From positions 682,001-746,000 of the forward strand of contig CAVSCR010000007.1 of the NCBI GenBank assembly GCA_963726575.1: a stretch of 64,000 bases of DNA. The letters run 5' to 3'. This document shows positions 55,024-62,396 of this stretch, in pieces. The translations under genes and the position numbers were made by a program. Position 1 is the stretch's first letter, and every line of letters begins with the position of its first letter. This DNA comes from CAVSCR01 sp963726575. Lineage in GTDB: Bacteria > Actinomycetota > Actinomycetes > JAHEKZ01. The notes under the pieces are model-generated. The model did not search any database. It was not told where the DNA came from and saw nothing but the letters and a program-made list of their open reading frames with translations.

Positions 55024-55779
55024 GTGCCCGACCCGCTTGGCCGCGTCCTCGTCGTCGACGACGACCCGACGCTACGCGAAGTAGTGAGCGAGTACCTGCG
55101 TCGTGCCGGACTCGACGTCGCCGAGGCCGCAGATGGTCTTGCCGCACTCGACCTGGCAGCGGTCGCGGCCCCCGACCTCGTGGTGCTCGACCTGATGCTG
55201 CCCGGCATCGACGGGCTCGAGGTGTGTCGACGCCTGCGGGCTGCCCATCCCGACGTCGCTGTGGTGATGCTCACCGCCCGCGGCGAGGAGGAGGACCGGA
55301 TCGCGGGGTTCGAAGTCGGTGCGGACGACTACGTGGTCAAGCCGTTCAGTCCACGCGAGCTCACGCTTCGGGTGCAGTCGGTGCTGCGCCGGGCGGCGGC
55401 GTCTCCTTCACCGGTCGTCGACGTGGCCGGCGAGATGCTCGTGGATGACGACCTGGTGGTGAACGTCACAGCTCGCACCGCGGTCCTCAGGCATGAACCG
55501 CTGTCGCTCACCACCCGCGAGTTCGACCTGTTGACCTTCCTCATGCGTCATCCCGCACGCGCGTTCACCCGTGAGGTGCTGCTGCGCGATGTCTGGGGCT
55601 GGGACTTCGGTGACCAGACGACGGTCACCGTGCACGTACGGCGCCTGCGCGAGAAGGTGGAGCTGAACCCGGCCGAGCCCGACCGGCTCGTGACGGTTCG
55701 CGGAGTCGGCTACCGCTGGGACCCGCGCGCAGGCTCGTCGCTCGACCAGGCCACCGCGTATCGGACCTCACCGCCGTGA
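55024..55779 (+). CDS. OmpR/PhoB-family response regulator
   Basis: A 251-residue two-component response regulator. The receiver domain (7-120) has the acidic pocket VVDDD, phospho-acceptor Asp56 in VVLDLMLPG, and VVKPF. The winged-helix domain (about 150-235) shows LSLTTREFDLLTFLMRHPARAFTREVLLRDVWG and VHVRRLREKVE...TVRGVGYRW. The start is a GTG. The stop overlaps the histidine-kinase GTG, making a coupled pair. The signal sensed is unknown. Confidence 0.92.
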   Translation: MPDPLGRVLVVDDDPTLREVVSEYLRRAGLDVAEAADGLAALDLAAVAAPDLVVLDLMLPGIDGLEVCRRLRAAHPDVAVVMLTARGEEEDRIAGFEVGADDYVVKPFSPRELTLRVQSVLRRAAASPSPVVDVAGEMLVDDDLVVNVTARTAVLRHEPLSLTTREFDLLTFLMRHPARAFTREVLLRDVWGWDFGDQTTVTVHVRRLREKVELNPAEPDRLVTVRGVGYRWDPRAGSSLDQATAYRTSPP

Positions 55780-56786
55780 GCCCGACCGGCCAGACACTGC
55801 TGCTCGGAGCGGGTACGGCGGCGCTCGTGGGCGTGGTGTCGTTGCTCCTGGTCGGGCGCCTGGCGCGCCGTCACGCGGTGGTCGCAGCGTTGCTGGCCCC
55901 CGTCACCGTCGTCGTGGCAGTCGCGGCCGGCGTCATCGTCACTGCACGCGCGATGTTCTTGTCCCATCACGACGTCGACGTCGTCCTCGTCGTGCTGGCC
56001 GGTGCGGTTCCCGTAGCGCTCGCGTTCGGCGTTCTGCTGGCGCGCCGCGTCTCGGAGCTCCAGCAGGCAGCTGACGAGGCCGCCGCCGCGAGCGAGCGCG
56101 ACGCGATCGTCGAGCAGCGTCGTCGCGAGCTGGTCAGCTGGCTCTCCCACGACCTGCGCACCCCACTCGCCGGCATCTCGGCGATGGCGGAATCGCTCGA
56201 GGACGGCGTCGCCACCGACCCGCCGCGCTACTACCGACAGATCCAGGCAGAGACCCAGCGGTTGGCGTCGATGGTGGACGACCTCTTGAGCCTCTCTCGC
56301 CTGCAGTCCGGCGAGCTCCCGCTCAGCCGCGAGGTTGTGTCGGTCGACCAGCTGATCGCACAGGCCCTGGTTCGGGCCGAACCGCTCGCTCACGCCAGCG
56401 GCGTCCGGCTCGACAACGCCGGGGGCAGGCACCTCATGGTGTGGGGTGACGAACGCCAGCTCGGCCGCGCGCTGTCGAACCTGATCGACAACGCCGTGCG
56501 CCACACGCCGAGTTCGGGTCACGTCGCGGTGGCGGCCACGGCAACGCCGACCGATGCCGTCATCACGGTCACGGACGGCTGTGGCGGGATCCCTGCCGCC
56601 GACCTGCCCCGGGTGTTCGAGGCCGGGTGGCGCGGCACTCCCGGCCGAGGTGGCCAGGGGAGCGGCCTCGGGCTCGCCGTCGTCAGCAGCGTCGCGCAGG
56701 TGCACGGTGGCTCGGCGAGCGCGCGAAACGTCGACGGCGGCTGCGAGTTCACCCTTCGACTCCCGAAGGCCGAGGACTCGTCATGA
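55776..56786 (+). CDS. Sensor histidine kinase
   Basis: A 336-residue membrane kinase partner of the preceding regulator. Three hydrophobic segments occupy residues 7-90 with almost no extracytoplasmic loop, so sensing is probably within the membrane. The H box SHDLRTPLAG has His125; the N box NLIDNAVRHT, the G1 DGCGGIP and the GSGLGLAVV G2 box follow. Its stop overlaps the next gene (ATGA). Confidence 0.92.
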   Translation: MSPTGQTLLLGAGTAALVGVVSLLLVGRLARRHAVVAALLAPVTVVVAVAAGVIVTARAMFLSHHDVDVVLVVLAGAVPVALAFGVLLARRVSELQQAADEAAAASERDAIVEQRRRELVSWLSHDLRTPLAGISAMAESLEDGVATDPPRYYRQIQAETQRLASMVDDLLSLSRLQSGELPLSREVVSVDQLIAQALVRAEPLAHASGVRLDNAGGRHLMVWGDERQLGRALSNLIDNAVRHTPSSGHVAVAATATPTDAVITVTDGCGGIPAADLPRVFEAGWRGTPGRGGQGSGLGLAVVSSVAQVHGGSASARNVDGGCEFTLRLPKAEDSS

Positions 56787-57574
56787 CCTCAGACCACGAA
56801 TACCTCTTTGCCAACCGACAACCGGGCGCCAGCAGCCGGCTCAACGCGCTCGCCCAGGTCTTCGACCCCGTCACCTTCGCCCACCTTGACGCGATCGGCG
56901 TGACATCTGGGTGGAAGTGTTGGGAGGTCGGCGCCGGCTCGCAGAGCGTTCCTGCCTGGCTCGAGTCCAGGGTTGGACCTACCGGTCGCGTCCTCGCCAC
57001 CGACCTCGACCCTTCACTCATCCGCCCAACGAATGTGATCGACGTTCGCCGTCACGACGTGGGCTCGGAAACTGCTCCGGAGGCCGGTCTCGACCTCGTG
57101 CACGCACGCCTCGTCCTGGTGCACATCGCGAATCGGACTGCGGCGCTCGCCACCATGGTCGACGCTCTACATCCCGGTGGTTGGCTGCTCGTGGAGGACG
57201 CCGACCCGCAACTCCAACCGCTTGCCTGCCTCGAGGAGAACACCGATCCGCAACGCCTGGCGACTCGGATCCGCATCGGGTTCCGGTTGCTCATGGCCGA
57301 ACTCGGTGTCGACCTGGCGTTCGGGCGCACGCTGCCGCGTTTGCTTCGCGAGTCAGGACTGACGGACGTGCACGCCGACGGCTACTTTCCGGTGACCTCG
57401 CCGGCAAGCCGCGACCTGGAGACCGCAACGGTCGTCCAGCTTCGTGATCGGCTCGAGTCCTCTGGGGCCGCCACTGGTGACGAACTCGACCGGCATCTCA
57501 CCAACCTGCGCGAAGGGCTGGTCGACGTGACAACCGCGCCGCTCATCTCGGCGTGGGCTCGCAAGCCCAGATAA
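56783..57574 (+). CDS. Class I SAM-dependent methyltransferase
   Basis: A 263-residue methyltransferase. It begins SDHEYLFANRQPGASSRLNAL and carries motif I CWEVGAGSQSVPAWL, VLATDLDP, and DLVHARLVLVHIANR with LHPGGWLLVEDAD. This is the generic methyltransferase_12/25 type common in actinobacterial secondary metabolism; the substrate is unknown. The ATG overlaps the kinase stop, so it is in the same operon as the two-component system and may be part of its output. Confidence 0.82.
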   Translation: MTSDHEYLFANRQPGASSRLNALAQVFDPVTFAHLDAIGVTSGWKCWEVGAGSQSVPAWLESRVGPTGRVLATDLDPSLIRPTNVIDVRRHDVGSETAPEAGLDLVHARLVLVHIANRTAALATMVDALHPGGWLLVEDADPQLQPLACLEENTDPQRLATRIRIGFRLLMAELGVDLAFGRTLPRLLRESGLTDVHADGYFPVTSPASRDLETATVVQLRDRLESSGAATGDELDRHLTNLREGLVDVTTAPLISAWARKPR

Positions 57575-57649
57575 GCGGTCGGCAAGCGGCGTCGAGGATT
57601 CCCTAGACTCACCTCGACTGTGAACCTGGCGTGATGGGTGCGCAGTGAC

Positions 57650-57725
57650 GGGTCGCTAGCTCAATTGGCAGAGCTGCGGACTTTTAATCCGTAGGTTCCG
57701 GGTTCGAGCCCCGGGCGACCCACCA
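57650..57725 (+). tRNA. tRNA-Lys (TTT)
   Basis: Full cloverleaf with acceptor GGGTCGC/GCGACCC, anticodon TTT in CTTTTAA and a GGTTCGAGCCC T-arm. Unlike the other three tRNAs here it encodes the CCA end (57723-57725). The accessory region starts eight bases later, consistent with a tRNA used as an integration site. Confidence 0.96.
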
Positions 57726-57732
57726 AGCCTTT

Positions 57733-57833
57733 GGGGGAAGGAAGGATGGGAGCACCCCCAGGCAGTCAGAAGCCGGACAATGCCAATTGATTCGCGTTGA
57801 CTGGGAATCCGAGTTCGCAGCGCATATCGGCAC
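57733..57833. repeat. Outer inverted repeat, left copy
   Basis: The ~101 bases from GGGGGAAGGAAGGATGGGAG onward match the reverse complement of 61782-61879 at roughly 85% identity, with the outer 26 bases nearly identical and indels further in. It begins seven bases past the tRNA-Lys CCA. Together the two copies bound about 4.1 kb. Confidence 0.88.
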
Positions 57834-58451
57834 GTCTGTTCGGGTTCACCCGGGCGAAGGAAGGACCCAGGTGGTTAGGTCTTCTTCCAGATACCAGCTA
57901 AATTCGTCCCCATAACACTGATTGCTGGAGTGACTCGTCACCCTGCGCGAGTAACCCGGCACCGCATCCAAGTAGCGGCTCCCGTAGCCACCTGGATACG
58001 AGACGAAGTCGCCGGTGCGTGCCACCACGTCGCCACCCGGGAGCCAGCAGTCTGCGCACCGCGCCGTCGCTGGTGCGGCGACCCTGGTAGCCCGCAGGCC
58101 AAACGACAGTCCCGGACGGAACCGATCACCAGCGCAGACCAGGACTCGGGACCGATTCTTCTCCAGACTGCGGCCCTGGATGGTAGCCGGCTCGGCGTGA
58201 ATCTCCCGGTTGCCACGTCGAGCTGGCCGAGATCTTGTGGCAGACCGACGTGCGGCGGCTACCGGGACCCGAATCCGCGTCGTGCTCACGAGGGAGGTCG
58301 ACGTGTCAGCCGGGCTGGTCGTCGTTGTTGTGCCCGGCGTAGAGGTCGGGGTACTGAATGGACTTGTCGCGAGCCGAGGACGCGGGCGACACGGCCGGCG
58401 GCGCCCGTGCCGGACGGCGCATGCCAGCAACCGCCGCGGTGAGCAGGACCG
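57834..58451. other. Accessory region without a convincing gene
   Basis: No ORF here has convincing coding character. A minus-strand frame ending at 57846 (last part WLPGGDVVARTGDF ... VPGYSRRVTSH ... SWYLEEDLTTWVLPSPG) has protein-like composition over its final ~75 residues and could be the 3' remnant of a degraded gene. Its upstream part is antisense to cyclase remnants and looks like noise. I recognise no family. Confidence 0.4.
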
Positions 58452-58730
58452 TCCACCGTGCTCTTCACCGACATTGTGGAATCGACAGCCCAGTGAGTCT
58501 CGGAACCAGCGGGGATGATCGGGATCTACGTCATCACGCAACCGTGCGTGCGCGCTCGCTCGCTTGGCATGCAACATGGAGACAGCGAAGGACGCACGTC
58601 GCGGAGCCGCGGCCGCAACTGCTTGGCGCGTCCAATGGGACCGGCTCACATACCTTCACTCGTACACCGGTGAATGCGCTGATCGACGGCAAGTGCGGCG
58701 GAATCGCCGTGACGACCGGAGCGCGCATCA
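58452..58730 (+). pseudogene. Degenerate class III nucleotidyl cyclase fragment
   Basis: Two separated pieces of a cyclase domain are legible. STVLFTDIVESTAQ, with the first metal aspartate, begins at 58452 and is stopped by TGA at 58494; RDLRHHATVRA follows in another frame. Then YTGEC near 58663 and, shifted by one base, LIDGKCGGIAVTTGARI to 58729, which matches the HTGE...GIAVHIGARV end of mycobacterial-type cyclases. The middle of the domain, with the second aspartate, is missing. The gene is dead. Confidence 0.65.
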
Positions 58731-58854
58731 GGACTGACAAGAACTCGCATCTCGACCAAATACGTCGAGACCCCGCCGAGCCACCCGAGCCCGACACCCA
58801 AACACCGGTCCCGACTCGGTCGCGGGAAGCCGCCGTCCCCTGAAGGCCCGCGCA

Positions 58855-58878
58855 CAGAATGCCGGTTCTTGCTCGGGT
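58855..58878. repeat. 24-bp inverted end, left
   Basis: Pairs with 59873-59896; inner 18 bases (58861-58878, GCCGGTTCTTGCTCGGGT) are a perfect match, and CAGAAT outside it matches CAGATT in the other copy. Confidence 0.9.
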
Positions 58879-58945
58879 TGATCTACCTGACCAACGGGTT
58901 GGCGTGGCTGACTCGGGGCCTCTCGTCGTCTTCTTGGAGGTCCCG

Positions 58946-59856
58946 ATGTCTGAATCTGGTGTGGTGGTCACTCCTGAGCCGTTGCCGTTCATGGACAAGG
59001 CCCACTTGGCTGCGGCGGGGTTCCTGGCCCGGTATTCGGGCCGGACCCGTGACGCCTACGCACTGGACGTGCGCACCTTCTTCGGCTGGTGCGCCAGCAG
59101 GGGTATGGACGTGTTCGCGATGACCCGCCCGCACGTCGAGCTCTATGTGCGGTGGATGGAAGAGGGGCACGGGTACGCCCCAGCCACCACGGCCAGGCGG
59201 CTGTCCACGGTGATCGGGTTCTACCGGTTCGCCGCGATCGACGGCTACCTGGACCGGTCCCCGGCCGAGTACGTGCGCCGCCCCATGTCCCGCAGGAGTC
59301 CCAAGCCCTCGGGCTGGACCGGATGCAGCTTGGGGCGCTGGTCGCCACCGCGCGCGCCTCCAGCCCCGACGACGCCGCCTTGATCACCCTGCTCGGACTG
59401 CTCGGACTACGGGTATCGGAGGCGTGCGCGGTCAACATCGAAGACCTCGGCACCGAACGCGGGCACCGCACCCTGCACGTGATCGGCAAAGGCAACAAAC
59501 CGGCCCTGATCCCGCTGCCGGTCCCGGTCGCCCGCACCCTGGACCAGGCTGCTGGTGAGCGCCCGTTCGGGCCGCTGATCCGCACCCGCGCCGGTGCCCG
59601 GATGGACCGCAACGCGGCCAGCCGCATCGTGCACCGCCTGGCCAAACGAGCCGGCATCGAACACCGGGCCGGCTGCCACGCGCTCCGGCACGCCTACATC
59701 ACCGCCGCCCTCGACGCTGGGGTCCCGCTGCGGGACGTTCAGATTGCGGCCCGCCACGCCGACCCTCGAACGACCACCCGCTACGACCGCGCCAGAGGCA
59801 ACCTCGACCGTCACGCCAACTACATCGTCGCCGCCTTCATCGCCGGTGCCGCCTAG
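58946..59856 (+). pseudogene. Tyrosine recombinase/integrase, frameshifted
   Basis: An XerC/D-like site-specific recombinase of about 303 residues. GGAGG precedes the ATG. The N-terminal core-binding domain (LAAAGFLARYSGRTRDAYALD ... FAMTRPHVELYVRWMEE ... TTARRLSTVIGFYRFAA) reads to the CCCC run at 59281-59284. There one C appears to be missing. The rest (HVPQESQALGLDRMQLGALV onward) reads in the next frame and holds all catalytic residues: Arg in LLGLRVSEA, Lys in IGKGNKPALIPL, HALRH, His in ARHADPRTTTRYDR and the tyrosine of that same string. Homopolymer location favours a sequencing error; if real, the element is immobile. Confidence 0.85.
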
Positions 59857-59872
59857 CCCAATCGCAGCCCCG

Positions 59873-59896
59873 ACCCGAGCAAGAACCGGCAATCTG
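59873..59896. repeat. 24-bp inverted end, right
   Basis: Inverted copy of 58855-58878, 17 bases after the recombinase stop codon. A GGCTGGC/GCCAGCC hairpin lies shortly beyond, at about 59920-59940. Confidence 0.9.
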
Positions 59897-59998
59897 CTCG
59901 GTTCCCGTAGAGCCTCAGGCTGGCTTGGCCGCCAGCCGATTAGGTACGAGAACAGTGTGGCTACGGCTCTGTTCCACGTCGCGGACACGGGGGTGGGC

Positions 59999-60402
59999 AT
60001 GAGCACAGGACAGGAGCAATCCTGCTTCTTGTTGGCTGCCTGTGGCTGGTCACGGATTTCGTTCGGACTGGCAGTGTTTCCTCGTCTTTCCTGATCGGGC
60101 TCGTTATTGGTGCGGTCTGCCTGATCTTCTATCGGCGTGGCGGTGGGGCCCTGGTCGGTGCCTGGCTCCTCGTTGCAGCCGGAGTCGCGTTTGCCGTTCT
60201 GGGTGTCTACGACGCGTGGCTTCAGCTGAGCGATCCCGACGGCTCGCTTCCGCTGGCCCTGTCCGCGGTGCTTGCGGCGGTGGCCATGGCTGGCTTCGCC
60301 TTCGTCGGCGCGGCTGTCATCCGCCGGATCAGTGGGGTCAGCGGCGTCGCAGGAGTTCAGCAAGATGAAGGACCGAGCCGTGAGCGTTCGAGCGATCGTT
60401 AA
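59999..60402 (+). pseudogene. Small four-helix membrane protein, start not resolved
   Basis: From about 60019 a frame ending TAA at 60402 reads as a clear integral membrane protein with four hydrophobic segments (ILLLVGCLWLVTDFV, SSSFLIGLVIGAVCLIFY, GALVGAWLLVAAGVAFAVLGVY, LSAVLAAVAMAGFAFVGAAVI) and a charged tail (QQDEGPSRERSSDR). No ATG, GTG or TTG precedes the first helix in this frame. The likely start, ATG at 59999 (MSTGQEQ), is one base out of frame, so a frameshift between 59999 and 60020 or a non-standard start must be assumed. I recognise no family. Confidence 0.55.
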
Positions 60403-60539
60403 GTGCCGATCCAGTGCGCCCAGAGAGTCACAATGAGCGCGTGCAGAGTTCGACGGACCGAGGCAACCTGGGTCCGCGCAATCTCGGGCAAAGGGAACTG
60501 ACGAGGTTCGAGACACCCTCATAGACGGGAGTGGGAGCC

Positions 60540-61517
60540 ATGCGCGCGGTGATCCATACGAGGTACGGCAGCCCCGACGTCCTGGAGCTCTCGGACGTCG
60601 CCAAGCCGGTCGCTGCCGACGACGAGGTCCTCGTCAAGGTTCACGCCACCACCGTGAATCGGACCGACTGCGGGTTCCGCGCCGGTAAGCCGTATGTCGT
60701 CCGAGCCTTCAGCGGTCTGCGTCGCCCGAAGCAGCCGATCCTCGGCACCGAGCTGGCCGGAGAGGTCGAGGCGGTCGGATCGGCGGTGACCGAGTTCTCG
60801 GCAGGGGATCCGGTGTTCGGTGTCCACGCCGACCGCTTCGGGGCGCATGCCGAGTACGTCTGTGTCAAGCAGGACGCCCCACTGGCCCTCAAGCCGGCCG
60901 GCATGTCCTACGCGGAGGCTGCCGCCGTCTGCGACGGGGTGATCCTGGCCCTGACCTGCCTCAGGCGTGGAGGCGTGCACAAGGGACGACGGATCCTCAT
61001 CTACGGAGCCTCGGGGTCGATCGGCACCGCGGCGGTTCAGCTCGCCCGATATTTCGAGGCGCACGTGACGGCTGTGTGCACCACGAAGAACGTCGACCTC
61101 GTGCGGTCGCTCGGCGCCGACGTGGTCGTCGACTACACCCGCGAGGACTACACCACGAACGGTGAGGCCTACGACGTTCTCTTCGACGCCGTCGGCAAGA
61201 GCGACTATGAGGCGTGCAAGGGATCCATTGCACCCGGCGGGCTCTTCATCACGACGGACCTCGGGGCCAGATGGAAGAACCCGCGCCTGGTGATATGGAC
61301 CGCGGTGTTCGGGAGTCACCGGGTGCTGATCCCGATCCCCAAGTACACGAAGAAGGACGTGCTCTTCCTCAGGGAGCTCATCGAGGCCGGGCACTACCGG
61401 GCGGTCATCGACCGCACGTACCCGCTCGAGCAGGTCGTCGCGGCCACGACGTACGTCGAGTCGGAGCAGAAGACCGGCAACGTCGTCCTCACCGTCATCC
61501 CTGACCCGGCCACCTGA
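60540..61517 (+). CDS. Zinc-independent NADPH:quinone oxidoreductase (MDR family)
   Basis: A 325-residue medium-chain dehydrogenase/reductase without zinc ligands. It shows MRAVIHTRYGSPDVLELSDV, VHATTVNRTDCGFRAGKP, LGTELAGEVEAVGS, GDPVFGVH, the NADPH motif YGASGSIGTAAVQLA, and VDYTREDYTTNGEAYDVLFDAVGK. The family reduces quinones or enones. The ATG at 60540 follows GGGAGTGGGAG; a GTG at 60531 is an alternative. It is cargo between the outer inverted repeats, with an open, undamaged frame, unlike most of its neighbours. Confidence 0.88.
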   Translation: MRAVIHTRYGSPDVLELSDVAKPVAADDEVLVKVHATTVNRTDCGFRAGKPYVVRAFSGLRRPKQPILGTELAGEVEAVGSAVTEFSAGDPVFGVHADRFGAHAEYVCVKQDAPLALKPAGMSYAEAAAVCDGVILALTCLRRGGVHKGRRILIYGASGSIGTAAVQLARYFEAHVTAVCTTKNVDLVRSLGADVVVDYTREDYTTNGEAYDVLFDAVGKSDYEACKGSIAPGGLFITTDLGARWKNPRLVIWTAVFGSHRVLIPIPKYTKKDVLFLRELIEAGHYRAVIDRTYPLEQVVAATTYVESEQKTGNVVLTVIPDPAT

Positions 61518-61781
61518 CGGCCCCCGATCGAGGGTGCAAGTGATCGTCACCAACGCTATTCGTGGTCACCGGGCGTCGCCGAGACTGCACGGGGCGTCGT
61601 GCGGCCGCGTTGCCGCGTCGGTCGGCTGCCTCGTCGGGGTCCAGAGCTGATCAAGACGCAAGGGGACTTTGTGTCGGGTGGACATGTCAGACCCACACCA
61701 GCCCGCCCGCACCTCCGTGAAGTGCGGGCCTCCGACGGCAGCTCCTGGATCGTTCGGTCACCCGTACCGCATCCGGCCGAA
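61518..61781. other. Non-coding stretch after the oxidoreductase
   Basis: No convincing gene or RNA. A frame from 61599 to 61892 runs into the right outer repeat and shows no recognisable family, so I treat it as chance. Confidence 0.4.
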
Positions 61782-61879
61782 GTGCCGATATGCGCTGCAT
61801 TCGGATTCTCAATCAACGTGAATCAATTCGAATGTCCGGGTTCTGACTGCCTTGGGGTGCTCCCATCCTTCCTTCCCCC
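61782..61879. repeat. Outer inverted repeat, right copy
   Basis: Reverse complement of 57733-57833 with about 85% identity and a near-perfect outer end (CTCCCATCCTTCCTTCCCCC here). It is followed after about ten bases by the IS481 remnant. Confidence 0.88.
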
Positions 61880-61887
61880 ACACGTGC

Positions 61888-62360
61888 CGTGACACTGTTT
61901 CGGCTGATCGTTGACACCGTCTCGGTCGATGTTTGACACCTCGCCGCGCTCGCTCTCGGCTCGACCTGTCGAGCCGAGAGGGGTGGGCTGGTGTTACGGG
62001 AGCTCAGCGTGGCTGAACAGTGGTATCAGGCGGTGTTAGCGGTGATTGAGGATGGTCTGTCGATCACCGAGGTCGCGGCGAAGGTCGGGGTGCCTCGATA
62101 CACTTGCATGGTTGGTTGTCGCGGTATGCCGTGGATGGTCTGGACGTTTGTCCGATCGGTCGCATCGGCCGCGGTCGTGTCCACATCAGATGGATCCGGC
62201 CGTGGAGGTGCGGATCGTGGAGTTGCGGGGACTGCATCCGGGGTGGGGAGCGGACCGGTTGGCGTATCGGTTGGGCCGTGAAGGGGGTCGATCCGGTGCC
62301 GGGCCGGGCGGGCAAGCGGGCAACCGGCGCTGGCAGCGGGGCCACTCGTCTACGTCATGA
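61888..62360 (+). pseudogene. IS481-type transposase remnant (5' part only)
   Basis: TGACAC and TGTTTGACACC motifs at about 61890-61940 resemble an IS481-type end. Translation then gives LRELSVAEQWYQAVLAVIEDGLSITEVAAKVGV (helix-turn-helix of IS481/IS3-like transposases) from 61991. The frame then shifts to HGWLSRYAVDGLD near 62104 and again to SHRPRSCPHQMDPAVEVRIVELRGLHPGWGADRLAYRLG. The DDE catalytic half is absent. Several indels show long decay. Confidence 0.75.
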
Positions 62361-62396
62361 TGCCGCCACAGCTGCTATGGGTGGAAGATTCGGGTC

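Larger units (their letters stand above)
58855..59896. mobile_element. Compact tyrosine-recombinase element with 24-bp inverted ends
   Basis: A 1042-bp unit bounded by 24-base inverted repeats at 58855-58878 and 59873-59896 that differ at one position. It contains a single gene, a tyrosine recombinase. The layout, one recombinase gene filling the space between short terminal inverted repeats, is that of an insertion sequence, but with a tyrosine enzyme instead of a DDE transposase. No flanking direct repeat could be identified by eye. Confidence 0.7.

Noticed and set aside
57846..58649. 267-codon minus-strand frame inside the island
   Set aside because: Upstream two thirds is antisense to cyclase remnants and there is no plausible start; only the last part looks protein-like, so it is described as a possible remnant only.
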